Shown: positions 35,721-48,094 of the stretch, piece after piece
Numbering within the stretch: position 1 is the first letter of the stretch
Layout of the letters: each line of letters starts with the position of its first letter
Source of the DNA: Triglochin maritima
Lineage: Eukaryota > Streptophyta > Magnoliopsida > Alismatales > Juncaginaceae
Length of the DNA: 64,000 nt
NCBI GenBank assembly: GCA_963682175.1
Contig: OY821770.1
Coordinates: 17,328,501 to 17,392,500 of the forward strand
Reading direction: 5' to 3'
The notes under the pieces: model-generated
Database searches by the model: none
Told to the model about the DNA's origin: nothing
What the model saw: the letters and a program-made list of their open reading frames with translations, nothing else
Made by a program: the position numbers and the translations under genes

Positions 35721-36062
35721 TGGTTGGGTGAAAAAGTCGTGGAGCCCCGTAACTATTGTGAGAGTTACGATTGGGTGAAAAGCTCTGGAGCCTAGCTAGT
35801 CTGTGCGGGGTCGGGTGAAAAAGCCCTGAAACTCCGTAGTGCGTTCAGATTGGCTGAAAGAGCCCTGGAGCCTAAGCAAGGACCGCGTGATAATGGTTGG
35901 GTGAAAAAGCCCTGGAACCCTTAGAATGTTCGGGTTGGGTGAAAGAGTCCTGGAGCCCTGGTTGTGTCGTGGTGGTTGTGATTGGGTGAAAACAGCCCTG
36001 GAACCCAGCTTGACGATGTTAAGTGTTGATGTAGTTGGGTGAAAAATCCCTGGAACCCAGCC
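35721..36062 (+). repeat. Minisatellite in solo LTR E
   Basis: At least seven copies of a core like GGTTGGGTGAAAAAGCCC followed by TGGAACCC recur at about 40-55 bp intervals. The cores are well conserved and the spacers vary in length and sequence. No such array was seen in the related LTRs of elements D or F. Confidence 0.85.
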
Positions 36063-37163
36063 TGTTGTTTATGGTTTTCTTTGTGGATAGAATTGCATGC
36101 TAGAGTGTTTCAGTTTCATGCATTTTGAGTTTTACATACGGGGTTTCCTTCTGGAAACTCAGGCATTGTTGCATGTTTACCTTTCAGGTCGTGATCGGCG
36201 TTAGGGGGTGGGGACCGAGGAGAGGAGCACCGCTACCAAATTCTGTTTTCTCTCATTTTGTGTAACCATTTGATGTAATCACACTTTTGAAATACTCAGA
36301 TATATATATGTATATATATATGTTGGTGCACCGTCTCTGTGTATTGTGTAATATCCTCTGGTTGTTTGTGTTATAAATTTTTTAAAATTTTCCATTGTTT
36401 GAGAATGTTACAATAATGGTTGACATTACATATGATAATATATTACATGATATATGAATTTGCTAAAAACCCCAAAGATCAAATTTTGTTGAACATAAAT
36501 CCAAAATTTGGTAAAAGGCAAAAAGCAATTAATACGGTTTTGCTCGAATTAATAAGGAATTAGTATTAATCATGTATTTGAATTATTCCAATTTTGGTTA
36601 AATGTGGATGTTGTTGATTATGTTCAAATTGTGATTGATTTTAGAGAAGAAAAAAAGACATCATGGGTTAATGGTTGCTCCTGATGTGGGTGTTGGGAGA
36701 CCCTATAAATAGGTCTCCTCTCCCTCTTTGTTTTAACTAATGCAAAAAAATTCTTTCTCCCTAACCACCTCATTAATCTATCCGAAAATTCTCTTAATTA
36801 TTCATGTTTTTTGGAGATCAAATACTCATGAGCTTTAGAGGGGTTATTAGATAGATTTTAACCTTGATTTAGAGATTGATTGGTTAGCTCATTTCTCTCT
36901 AATATTGTTTAGAGTTTGGTGAACACTTGGAAGGGAATCGGCGGACGATTCAAAGGGCAACGCCACTCCGGATCTTCATAAAGGTTTTAGAGAACCTTTG
37001 GGTATGATCAACTTCTATTTGTTTTAATATATATGTAGATTACATGATATTAGAATAAATATAAAATAATGTACATGAAATCGTCGAAAATATGGAAATC
37101 GATCTTGTATGCATGTATAATTTTTAAAAAATATATACAAACATAAGGGCACAAAATCCTACA

Positions 37164-37370
37164 TTTAACGAGTTTGAATTCTACCTTCCGCCATGATTTT
37201 TGGCGAGCATAAAGTTTTCCAGATCTCTCGCATCAACAGATATCTGATACCTCCATCAATTTGGAGTTTGTAGGATTTTTTTGTAAAACCTACAAATTTT
37301 GCTGACTTTGTCCTTTACCATTGTCGAGGAAATGCAACGTAGCATTGCTATAATTCAATGATGTTGGGGT
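37164..37370. other. Spacer right of solo LTR B2
   Basis: No recognisable feature. It contains TGTAGGATTTTTTTG near 37269, possibly a family B LTR edge fragment. Confidence 0.35.
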
Positions 37371-38142
37371 TTTTGCTTGGGTTCACTTCCAAAAGTGTCT
37401 TATTGGACATTTGCACATGTTTAGTTTTTTATTGGCCTGGTACACTTGGGAACTTGTCTAATTGCTTTGTGCACTTCCCTTTAACAGTCGTTAACGTCCA
37501 TTAGTAGAGTCTCTGACGGTGTTAGGTTCATTTGCATTTAAACCCTCGTACTTCCACAAAATCACTGTCTACCCCCAAAACCCATCCAATTCGGGCCAAA
37601 ACTCATAACGAAATCACCCTCAAAATCCCAACAAAATCGCCTTCTCCCCCACCCGTCCTCATCGCCGACCCTACTGCTGCCCGGTCTTCGTCCTCGCCCT
37701 TTCTTCCGCCATGTCATCCTAGCCCAAGCCCTCTTCACCCTCTCTTCCGCCCCGTCGTCGTCGCCCAACCCTTTTGATTAACTCCGACTATGCATGAACT
37801 CTTTAAATCCTTCTTTAATTTCTTGTTTCATTGAGTCCTTTGATTAACTCATGTCCATTTGGTTGTACTAGTATAGTTTCTCCTAACATAAGGATCTCTT
37901 CTTGTGTGCTTTGGTTGTTCACACTTAGTTTAGGATTTTAATTGTCTTAACGAAAGAGATGCTCCACTATGTTTTTAAGAAATTGATGCATGTTCTTCGA
38001 TTAATTCTTTGAAACCAATTGAAGTCAGACGTGAACATGTTTATTTCAAGTATGTGTGTAAAATAACAGCCTAATAGCTCACCATTTTATCAAATAAAGT
38101 CAACTGACGAGTTACGATCGTAGGTCTCTGAACAAATTGCTG
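37371..38142 (+). repeat. Unknown repeat G, copy 1
   Basis: The sequence aligns with the reverse complement of about 44040-44790 over roughly 750 bp, including the stretch CCACAAAATCACTG near 37557. A piece of it (about 38005-38100) is repeated in direct orientation at 38310-38400. No coding potential I trust and no clear terminal repeats. Class unknown. Confidence 0.65.
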
Positions 38143-38401
38143 AATTTTTTGGTGTTTAGGAGTTTATAGACCTTATTTCATATTCTCTTTTTGCTTATAC
38201 TCATGTGTTTTCAATTTGTATAGTCTCAAATTGAAGGCTTCTTTTTAATAACCAGAAGTATCAATGCACTTCATTTATCTAAATAATACATAATACACAT
38301 TATTTTTTTCTCTTTGAAACCAATTGAATTCAGACTTGAACATGTGATTTCAAGTGTGTAAAATAACAACCTAATAGTTCACCATTTTATCAAATAAAAT
38401 T

Positions 38402-38599
38402 AGGATATCACAAGGTACATCGAGGAGAGGTGGTGATAGGAGAGTTTGGAGAAATTCATCAACAAGTACGACTGCTTACTCAGAAGCACCGACAAGTTCT
38501 AGTGCAGTGGTTCCACCACCTTTATTCACTGTTGCAGGGCCAATGTTGAACTTGCTCGGTGATGCATTGCAAACATTGCATCATATGTCTTTCATTTAG
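38402..38599 (+). pseudogene. Possible exon-like coding remnant
   Basis: A 65-codon stretch opens after a TTAG that could be a splice acceptor and ends with TAG at 38597-38599. It reads Ser/Thr/Arg-rich at first and ends with PMLNLLGDALQTLHHMSFI. The composition is more protein-like than its surroundings, but I recognise no family and no upstream exon. It may come from a transposon. Confidence 0.25.
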
Positions 38600-38659
38600 A
38601 TTAATTTTATATCAATAAATGCTACTAAGGTATGTGTTTAGTCTTATTTACATAATACA

Positions 38660-39755
38660 GGGACCTGAATGCAAATTACCCATATCCCGAGCATAAACGC
38701 GTGCAAGAGACTCATTTCTATCACGAAGACCAAGTCAAGATTATCGGGGTTCAAATGGAAGTCCATCCAAGCATAAAAGCATTCAAGACCTAATTACAAA
38801 AAGACCAAGGTCTTAAGCACAAAAGTAGCCAGGGACTTAATTGCAAAGAGCCGAGGACCCGACTGCAATTACAAGTACCAAAATATTAATTTGGAAAAGT
38901 TCTAAAGAAAAATCAATTGGGATCTCCAAATATATGAAGAAATAAATTCGGAGCTCAAAAGAAAGGAAAGAAATCAATCCAGACGCGCAAAGGACATTTA
39001 AATCATACCATAAACACACAGGAAAAATCCGGATCGATTCTGAGCCAAAAAGGTGGCGATTCCGCCGCACCTCATGTACAAAATGCGGCGATTCCGCCGC
39101 ACAAAAGTTGATCCGTGCGCTCAAATTTTTACCAATGCTGTATTGACGCGTGTACTTTCCTTTTATGTATTAGGATCCCCGGTTGAGGCTATAAATAAGG
39201 CCGAATCATGTATTGAAAAGGGGCTCCTCTCCTCTTCTTTTTGGCAATAAAATTCTATTCTTTTATTTTGTGTTTTTAGTTTTCTTTTGTAGTTTCTCTA
39301 GGACCCCTTCTCCTTCCCTCCATCCATGAGTTTCTAACTCTCTCCAAATGGTGGGGGTGACGGATTTAGGGTGATGAGAAGAAGAATTATGTTATTATTT
39401 TAATTTCGTGTTAGTATATTTTGATTATTGAGTTTATGTTGAGTCATTTATCATGTAATGCTTTATAACTAATGTGATTTATTATAAGTTTCAGAATTCT
39501 CTAATCAAAACCCGATATCTAAACCTCCACCCCCTGGACTCTCATCCATCTTTGCTTTATTTTCTTTTTAGTTTTTGTTGTTCTTACTTTAGATAATTAA
39601 AAACCAAAAATCTCAAACCAAACTTATTGCTCTCTCTTTCTTTCCTTCATCGAAAATCATAAAAATAACAATATCTCTCTCTCCTTGTGTTCGACCCGTA
39701 CTTGCCACGTCTTCATTGACGTCGTGCACTTGCGGTATAAATAAAATTCCCATCA
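38660..39755 (+). mobile_element. Tat/Athila-like solo LTR
   Basis: The right end carries GTCGTGCACTTGCGGTATAA and ends at CATCA (39755), matching the end structure of the solo LTR at 9470-11031. A CTATAAATAA box lies near 39190. The left edge near 38660 is approximate and no target duplication was found. Confidence 0.6.
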
Positions 39756-40386
39756 CTCGACCAAGTTAATGGTGGAAGTCTGCCTTGATCAATTTCTACC
39801 AATGAAGAAGTAAAACTTTTGTATGTTGTTATCCATTGAAATTCAGATTCAAAATCTTTTAAACTTGTTTGAAGTCATGGTTGCTTCTGAATTTGTAAAC
39901 TTGTGTTGTTTTTGAATTCGGGTTTGTAAACTTGTCTTTCTGAATTCATGTTGTTTCTGAAGTATGTTTAATGAAGTATGTTTAATGCACAAGCATTTTG
40001 TAGAAGCTGAAGCTCAGTCGAATTCAAGCTGAAATCTGGACTGAATTAAAGTTGAATTCATGTGGGAGTAAGAAAAAAATATAGTTGAATTGGGGTTCAA
40101 TTGAGGTTGAAATAAAGTTGAGTTGAGGTGCAATTTCAGTATAGATTTGTAATTGAATTTAACCTGAAATGAAGATGCTTTTCTAGCTGCATTTTGACCT
40201 TAATTTTAGTTGAACTTAACCTTAATTGTTGTTTGTATTTAACCATATCTTTTACTTGTGCATGCTAACTTTAAATTGAATGTTGGTTCATGGTAAATGC
40301 AGTATGAGTTGAACTTGAATTCAATCCGAAGTGAAGATCAATGTAACCTGAATATTAACGGTCTATTCAAGCTGAATGTCAAGCAC
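39756..40386. repeat. Degenerate TTGAA-rich sequence
   Basis: From about 39840 to 40330 short phrases such as GTTGAATT, GAGGTTGAA and GCTGAA recur irregularly. No gene is supported. Confidence 0.4.
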
Positions 40387-42274
40387 GTATTAACGGTCGA
40401 CCACATATTTGTAGGATTTCGTCACATGCTTGAGGTATATTTTATTTTTTTAATACACAAGCAAGATATATTTCATATTTAATCAATAATTTCATGTATA
40501 AGACCGTACCAAGCATTTTAATAAAGATGCATTATACACAATATTAAAATGCACAAGTTGAATCATACCTGAAAGGATTGTCAAACCATTTTCGGTGATT
40601 AGTCACTTTGCACGTTGAATCGCCCGAAAAACTTTCTCCAAGTGTTCACCAAACTTTAAACAAGATTAGAGTGATTTAATCTAGCCAATCAACTCTAATG
40701 CATTGTTAGAATCTAGTTGTTAACCTCTTCTATGCCACCAAGAATTAAATCTCTAGCACTCAATTAATTAAGAGACTTTTAATGGAATGATGGAGAGAAG
40801 ATGTAAAGGCTGTATTTTCAATTGTTGTTTCAAACAGAATGAGGAGAGGTTTATATAGAAAACCCCTATAACTACCTCATGAATGAAACTAATCCACACA
40901 AGATCTATAGTAGTTTTTATCTCCTCCAATCACATTTTGACACGTCATCTTCTTATAACTTTCATTGACTATCATGGGTCACATCCCTCTATTAATCATC
41001 AACAATATCTTATTAATTTGGGCAAAATGCAGGGCATATGGTCGACCTAAATATCTAGCCGGTCGATCATTCTGTTATCTAGAAAAGTTCATGATAATTT
41101 TGGTCAAACTGTGTTTAATCTCGGTCGACCGTTCCCTTTCCAAGAAAGTGTTGGATTTCGTGTCATATACTTGTGTGTATATATATATATATTAAATTTT
41201 ACAAGCAATTAGGATCAGTTTTCATATTTTTCAACAATTTTATGTATACAATTTCTTAATTGTATTTCAATATATATAATAAACTATTTAATATTGAAAT
41301 ACATTCATACCTATCCTAATCATTCATTCAATCACTTACATGTCAAACACACAAACATAAATAAATTCACTCACACATTTGTGTGAGTTCATATGTTCTC
41401 GCGTCCTCGACCTTCGCACATTCTTCTTACACCATGGATGTAAAAATTGTAAAATATAAACATACATCTCTCAATTTGAAACTAAAGTGTCTAATGCAAG
41501 TCCTATATATAAAAGTCCTCTCATATGCATGCATATAAAATAAATAACTTTTACATATACATAAGCCCATGTGATTAATAACAACAATGATATACACATA
41601 TCATTCATTCACATATGACTTCGATTGGAACATATGAACTCACTAATTCCTGCAAAAACGAACAAGTGCAACAATATGTACATTTGTTATTTTACACTAT
41701 TTAGTTGATCATTCATCTCTCAATTAAATAAGTCAAAATCATTTGAAATTGTTTAAAATGATTCAAGCATCCTTAATTCAAGATATTAAAAAAAATTGAA
41801 TTGAAGTTTATCTAAATTCCCAAGAACACTTCAAGGAAAATAAACATATTTGCTCACTTTTGTTTCGCCGATTCCAAGTAAAACAATCATTTAAAATAAA
41901 CAAAAAATTTAACAACTAGACATAAGTCTAAAACTTGATTTTAATAATCATATGACATGTTTTGAAACATTTAAAACTCGCAAAAGAAAAATTAAAATCA
42001 AAATAGACAAAACAATCCTATTTTCCCGATTTTTCACCTTAAAGATCAGAATTAATCCATTGATCTTGATGGTTAAAATATTTTCTAACATTAGAAACTA
42101 ATGTAGGAAAATAAGAAACATAAAAATCCATGATTACAATTTGATGCATCCATCAAAAATAAAAAAGAACTCGAAAAATGGCAAAACTCGAATTATTCAA
42201 TTAAGATAGTAAACTAAATATATTAAATAGCCTAATCATTACAAAACACTATGTTGGATTTCGTGCCCTATACT

Positions 42275-42305
<31 letters not shown>

Positions 42306-43380
42306 TAAAATTTTACAAGCAATTATGATCGGTTTTCATATTTTTCAACAATTTTATGTGTACAATTTCTTAATTGTATTTCAATATATATATTAAACTA
42401 TTTAATATTGAAATACATGGATTTGATCATACCTAAGGGATTATCAAATCCCTCTTACCAATCAGAAGTCGGGTTGCACGTCGGATCGCAAATATGAAAA
42501 TCGATATTATATGCATGTATAATTTTTTTAAAATATACACATACATAGGGGCACGTAATCCTACAAGTATTTATTGATATATTAATTAATCATCAAAACT
42601 GGATTAATGAGTATTAGCACAGAACATGATCCACTTAGTGATATGAGATAATATCAGTTGTGTTCATCTTTTGCCTCATGATATTAGGAATATTATACAA
42701 AGTAGGAATGTGTCATCTTTGTATTATATATTTTTTTCTTGACCTTTTAAGCTAATTATAAATATGTAACTATACATAAGTTACATTTTGCACATTATAA
42801 TTTGCTTTATCAAGGGGCCTAGTAATATCATCACTCAAGTCAAAAGGGGCAATGATAATCTTTTGACAAATGACATTTTCCCGCACAAGTCATATATAAC
42901 CAATTAATATTTTTATCACTATACGTAATGATAATTTTTATAAGAATCAAATTATATACTTCTCGTAGGAAAAAGAAATAAGTCTCATATCTTAGGATTC
43001 AAAGACACAATGAAACATTAATGACACAAACGCAATTCCATAATGTTTCATTTGTTAGGTCAATTCAATATATAAAAGAAAATATTTTTCTCTTTTATAT
43101 ACTCATGTTGTTAAATATTTGTAGAACTACAACACTGTCTAATCAAAATGACAATCATATCTTCGTAATTAATGTTCTATGTTAATTAATTATCACGATT
43201 GTGAATTACTTTTGATTTATGTAAACGATTATTTTTTTAGAGCTCTACGGTTAAGGATCAAGAGTCTATCCTTAACTCTTCTAAAAGACAAATACATTAA
43301 TTAAGAAATAAAATGATTAGACATTCAATTCATAACAAAAGACATATAAAAGGAAACTTTTAGAACACATATTCCTTTCA
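40387..43380. mobile_element. Cluster of family B-like LTR fragments
   Basis: Several pieces related to LTR B follow each other. 40560-40960 matches the body of copy 1 near 900-1130. TGTTGGATTTCGTG starts occur at 41151 and 42252 with the same AT-repeat neighbourhood. 42480-42566 is an opposite-oriented LTR end (AATCCTACA). 42567-43380 matches the 5' part, ending CATATTCCTTTCA. 41320-42250 is AT-rich sequence without identified content. One exact palindrome lies at 41122. Confidence 0.6.
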
Positions 43381-44039
43381 ATATTCACACGATCATCACC
43401 ACAAACACGAAACAAAAAACCAACACCATCGCCCAATCGAACCACAACAGTCACACAATAAATCAAACAATCACAAAACCACAGCAACATAAAATAAGAC
43501 AATGATGTACCACTTCAATAACTCGATTAAGTTGACGTACAAATAACAACAAATACACACAAATGAACAACCAAAACATCTCTATTTGATCGATTGCCAG
43601 AGCATACAAGGTTTTAACACAAACAAATAAACGTATGACATGTCTAGATCTACCTCGTCCCAAGAACCAGGTGACTATATAAATAGGATTTCAGGAAAGA
43701 CTACAGGAAATCTAGAGGGTTGTGGAAAGAGATTCGATTATTGGTAGCTAAAGCCACCCGCAGTATATCTCGAGAGACATAAATATGTATGAAACTCAGA
43801 TGTGCAGCCTCTACTCACGAAACCAAATGTCTGCTCTGTCCATGTAATTTAAGCTGATAAGAGTTCTGAATGGAAGCTAAAGACCACTCATCACAACATA
43901 AGATATCCCACTGTATATACTTCTATTGAGAACCAATTTGAAAAGGATTGAACGAAGAAATGGTTAAATAAATCCTAAATCTTGGATGATAAAAAAAAAC
44001 CAACTAACTTTCACAAATAATTTGTTAATCGACAAAAGA
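43381..44039. other. Spacer without recognised content
   Basis: AT-rich sequence. I see no gene or clear repeat edge in it. Confidence 0.4.
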
Positions 44040-44790
44040 AAGAAAAAAAAACAATTTGTTAGAGACCTACGATCATAACTCATTAGTTGACTTAATTTAT
44101 TTGATAAAATGATGAACTATTAAGATGTTATTTTACACACTTAAAATCACATGTTCAAGTCTGAATTTAATTGGTTTCAAAGAAATAATTGAAAAACACC
44201 AATAGGTATCAATTTCTAAAAAACTCAGTGGAGCATCTCTTTGGTTAAGACCATTAAAATCCTAAACTAAGTGTGAACAACCAAAGCACAAAAGAAAAGA
44301 TCCATATGTTAGGTGAAACTATACTGGTACAGCCAAACGGACATGAGTTAATCAAAGGAGTTAATCGAAGAAGAAAATTAAACAAGGAATCAAAGAACTC
44401 GTGCATAGTCGGAGTTAATCGAAAGGGTTGGGCGACGATGATGGGGCGGAAGAGGAGGGTGAAGAGGCCTTGGGTGAGGACGACATGGTGGAAGAAAGGG
44501 TGATGACGACGACTGGGCAGCAGTAGGGTCGGTGAGCAGGACGGGTCGGGGGAGGGCGATTTCGTTGGGATTTTGGGGGATTTCCATTTGAGTTTTGCCC
44601 CAATTGGATGGGTTTTGGGGTAGACGGTGATTTTGTGGAAGTGTGAGGGTTTAAGTGCAAATGTACCTAATACCGTCAAATACTGTACCAAAGCAATTTA
44701 ACATGTTCCCGAATGTACTAGGCAAATAAAAAACTAAATAGATGCAAATGTACTTTTGGAAGTGCAACCAAACAAAAATTACCACGATGT
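44040..44790 (-). repeat. Unknown repeat G, copy 2 (inverted relative to copy 1)
   Basis: The reverse complement aligns with 37371-38142, so the two copies form a 750-bp inverted pair about 5.9 kb apart. Divergence is moderate. Confidence 0.65.
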
Positions 44791-45250
44791 TTTCATAGCG
44801 TGGCCACTCAACAAGGTCTACGAGGAAAGGTGATGGTGTGGATTTTGTTGTTGGAAGGATGCCTAAGTGTTTATTATTTCTTTTGTATTGTTCGTGGATT
44901 ATGGTCTAACAATTTTCCTTGTTTCCATCGATAACTTGCCAAATGCAATTTTGTTAATTAGTGATAGTTAATTGCATGTTACTCCTCACAAGTCGGTGCG
45001 AAAAAAAATGCAATTTTGCTACTAATCAGAGAAGAGACATCCACAATTTAATATTTGAATTAGAATTTGTGGTTCTGATTGGTTGGGTTTGATCTCTTAA
45101 ATTCCAACTTAATTTAAGGAGATCTAGATCCACAGCCTCCCCCACTTTAAACGTGGATGGGTGGAAAATTTTTAATGGGTCGAAAATCTTAACATATACC
45201 CGTTGTAGGGGGCTGGGTGGGTTGGCATGATGAACCCACCTTACTTATAA
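44791..45250. other. Spacer before MULE 2
   Basis: No gene found. The last 9 bp, TACTTATAA (45242-45250), are the target duplication of the next element. Confidence 0.45.
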
Positions 45251-45339
45251 GAGTCCTTATACACGGCCGCGCGCGTCCCGGACGCGGCTGACGTGGTCAG
45301 TTGAGTCAGCAATCCAGTCAGCAGAGAAATTCATTTAAT

Positions 45340-46905
45340 AACATGTTGATGTCACATGCAACCTTTAATTTCCCAATGCAACATTACTTTCTTACTGCAA
45401 CGTTTGGTTTCCCCATGCAACTTTTACTTTTCTCACTGCAACGTTTGGTTTCCCCATGCAACTTTTACTTTTCCCAACGCAACTTTTGGTTTCCCCAAAC
45501 CACAACTTAAAAAGGCAAAACATATTCCTTTTTAACATCTACGTCTATCCTTTTTAAGTTTGTGGTTCACCTTTTTAACTGTGAGTTATATCTTTTTAAG
45601 TGATGTTTGTTCCTTTTTAAGAATTGTTTGTTCTTTTTTATTTTTGAGGTTCTCCTTTTTAACTGTGAGTTGTACCTTTTTAAGTGTAGTTTGTTCCTTT
45701 TTAAGTGAGGCTTATTCCTTTTTATATTTGAGATTCTCATTTCTCACTGCAACGTTTGGTTTCCCAATGCAACTTTTACTTTTCCCAACGCAACTTTTGG
45801 TTTCCCCAAACAACAACTTAAAAAGACAAAACATATTCCTTTTTAATATCTACGTCTATCCTTTTTAAGTTTGCGGTTTACCTTTTTAACTGTGAGTTGT
45901 ACCTTTTTAAGTGATGTTTGTTCCTTTTTAAGAATTGCTTGTTCTTTTTTATTTTTGAGGTTCTCCTTTTTAACCGTGAGTTGTATCTTTTTAAGTGTAG
46001 TCCGTTCCTTTTTAAGTGAAGCTTATTCCTTTTTATGTTTGAGGTTCTCCTTTGTCACAGCAACGTTTGGTTTCCCAATGCAACTTTTAATTTTCCCAAC
46101 GCAACTTTTGGTTTCCCCAAACAACAACTTAAAAAATCAAAACATATTCCTTTTTAATATCTACGTCTATCCTTTTTAAGTTTGCGGTTCACCTTTTTAA
46201 CTGTGAGTTGTACTTTTTTAAGTGATGTATGTTCATTTTTAAGAATTGATTGTTCCTTTTTATGTTTGAGGTTTTCCTTTTTAACTGTGAGTTGTACATT
46301 TTTAAGTGTAGTCTGTTCCTTTTTAAGTGAGTGTACATTTTTAAGTGTGAAGTTTTCCTTTCTAGTGTTTTTGTTCCTTTTTAAGTTTGTGGTTCTATTT
46401 TTTAACTGTGAGTTGTACCCTTTTAAGTGATGTCTGTTCATTTTTAAGAATTGATTGTTCCTTTTTATGTTTGAGGTTCTCCTTTTTAACTGTGACTGTA
46501 CCTTTTTAAGTGTAATATGTTCCTTTTTAAGAGGTTTGTTCCTTTTTATATTTGAGGTTCTCATTTTTAACTGTGACTTGTACCTTTTTAAGTGTAATTT
46601 TTTCCTTTTTAAGTGAGGCTTGTTCCCTTTTAACTGTGAGTTGTACCTTTTTAAGTGGGTGTACCTTTTTAAGTGTGAAGTTTTTCTTTTTGATTTTTGT
46701 TTCGTCATTTTTAAGATATGTTGTTCCTTTTTAGGTACTACTTCATCCTTTTTAAGTATTTCTTCATCCTTTTTAATTTTCTGTTGTTCCTTTTTAAGTT
46801 GATGTTTTTCCTTTTTAATTTTCTGTTTTTCCTTTTTAATTTTCTGTTGTTCTTTTTTAAGTTATGTTTGTTCTTTTTTAAGTTGTTGTTTTTCCTTTTT
46901 AACAA
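45340..46905 (+). repeat. CTTTTTAAG tandem array with ~311-bp higher-order repeat
   Basis: The basic unit of about 20-25 bp has the core TTCCTTTTTAAGTG. It is embedded in a higher-order repeat of about 311 bp (45560, 45871 and 46182 are equivalent points). That repeat also contains GCAACGTTTGGTTTCC and GCAACTTTT blocks. Open frames on both strands here are low-complexity by-products. Confidence 0.88.
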
Positions 46906-47300
46906 AACCAAAAACTTTAAATCAACCACAAAGAAACAAACTTTTCCTCAAAAACTCAACACAAAAAAACTCAAATCAGCTACAAAGAACCACACTTCCA
47001 AAAAAAATCAAGATCAATCAATTATAGAACAAAACCAAAAACTTAAATCAGCCACGAAAACCAAACATTCCCAAAAAACCACCACACAAAAAACTCAAAT
47101 CAGTCACAAAAAATCACATTCCTCCTCATCCGTGAAAACTCAACACAAAAAAACTCAAATCAGCTACAAAAAACCACGTTTCCGAAAAATTCAAGACCAA
47201 TCCATCACATAACAAAACCCCAAACTTCAAATCAGCCACGAAAACCAAACTTTCCCCCAAAAACATCATACAAAAAACTAAAATCAGCTACAAAAAATCA
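46905..47300 (+). repeat. AAATCAGC tandem array
   Basis: Five or more imperfect copies of a unit of about 60-90 bp with the core ACTCAAATCAGCTACAAA. It lies directly beside the T-rich array inside the same MULE. Confidence 0.8.
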
Positions 47301-47699
47301 CATTCCTCCTCCTCCTCGCCTCGAGAAAGACTACAACGCCGACTATTTCCTCCTCTTCCTCGCCGACCAACTACATCGTGACGTCCTTACCAACGACGTC
47401 GGCGTCCCAACCTCCTTAAGACTCACTCCCGCGTCATCTCCTCAGCATCCCTCTTACCGATCTCGTCTTCCATCGGGAGAAAATGATGGAGAATAAAAGG
47501 TTTGGGGGGACAATGGAATGTTTTGAGAATATATGTACGTTGGAAACCAAAGGTCACATAGTTCCGCGTGCGCGTGATGTGACACAAAATAAATAAATAA
47601 TATGTGATTTAATTAATCTTTGTTTTTTGCTGACTGGATTGTCCACGTCAGACGGCGTCTCGGACGCGGCGCGACCATAAAACATTTTCCTACTTATAA

Positions 47700-47817
47700 C
47701 TCTTGTTAGACCCCTTAAGTTTAGGAGAGACCTATACTTGCAATGCAATTAGGAAACGAAGATTGATCTTCCTTGTGTTCCAAGGAAAAAATCATTTAAC
47801 AAATCTCAGTTTTGAAA
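47700..47817. other. Spacer between MULE 2 and Ale copia element
   Basis: Short unique sequence ending with the copia target duplication TGAAA (47813-47817). Confidence 0.5.
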
Positions 47818-48080
47818 TGTTAGAGCCCAAAGCTAATCAGGCTCATTAAGCCCAGTATATAAGTCCACATGCATTGTAACTCTAATTAATTGTAACATTC
47901 ATTGTATCTAATACTAGTCTACATCCATTGTATTAGAATCATCTAGATTTTCTATAATTTGTGTCCAGGTACAAATGTATTCATGGTTCTAGTAGGCTAT
48001 AAATAAGCCTCCACCACTTTCATTCCAAATCAATGAGAATCAACTTATTTTCTTCATTGTGACTTGTATTCTCTCTAACA
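47818..48080 (+). mobile_element. 5' LTR of Ale-type copia element
   Basis: The LTR is 263 bp with ends TGTTAGAGCC and CTCTAACA. It differs from the 3' LTR (53174-53436) at only about two positions that I could see. A CTATAAATA box lies at 47998-48006. The element as a whole is 5619 bp, flanked by TGAAA (47813-47817 and 53437-53441). Confidence 0.95.
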
Positions 48081-48094
48081 TGGTATCAAGAGCT
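48081..48094 (+). other. Primer-binding site (tRNA-iMet) of Ale copia
   Basis: TGGTATCAAGAGCT follows the 5' LTR directly. It is an initiator tRNA-Met type site. Confidence 0.85.

Larger units (their letters stand above)
34330..36412 (+). mobile_element. Nested solo LTR E, gypsy (related to elements D and F)
   Basis: The insert begins near TGAGATCCCAATC and ends GAGAATGTTACA, the ending shared with gypsy F and D. It also shares the stem-loop GTTTCCTTCTGGAAAC at 36141-36158, followed by CTCAGGCAT. It interrupts family B sequence that is continuous in copy 1. Flanking ATTAT and ATAAT are only an approximate duplication. Palindromes start at 35000, 35274, 35324, 35578 and 35600. Confidence 0.75.
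33301..37163 (+). mobile_element. Solo LTR, family B (copy 2), split by a nested LTR
   Basis: The LTR starts TGAAAGGAATGTG and ends AAATCCTACA, the reverse of copy 1 at 655-2773. It is split at 34330-36412 by another solo LTR; without that it is about 1.78 kb. A TATAAATA box lies at 36703-36712. The flanks TGTAA (33296-33300) and TTTAA (37164-37168) differ at one base, so the target duplication is only possible. Confidence 0.78.
45251..47690. mobile_element. Non-autonomous MULE 2 with T-rich tandem arrays
   Basis: The element is 2440 bp, flanked by the 9-bp duplication TACTTATAA (45242-45250 and 47691-47699). Its ends are inverted repeats of roughly 70 bp sharing GCGCG, TGACGTGG and the longer CAATCCAGTCAGCA. 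The interior has no transposase; it consists of two tandem-repeat regions (45340-46905 and 46905-47300). The 9-bp duplication and long inverted ends point to a MULE. Its ends do not match the other MULEs here. Confidence 0.85.

Noticed and set aside
38837..39250. Short open frames in the Tat-like LTR
   Set aside because: They overlap LTR promoter sequence on both strands and match no family.
45301..47212. Several Phe/Leu/Ser-rich and Lys-rich open frames
   Set aside because: They are translations of the CTTTTTAAG tandem array in either direction.
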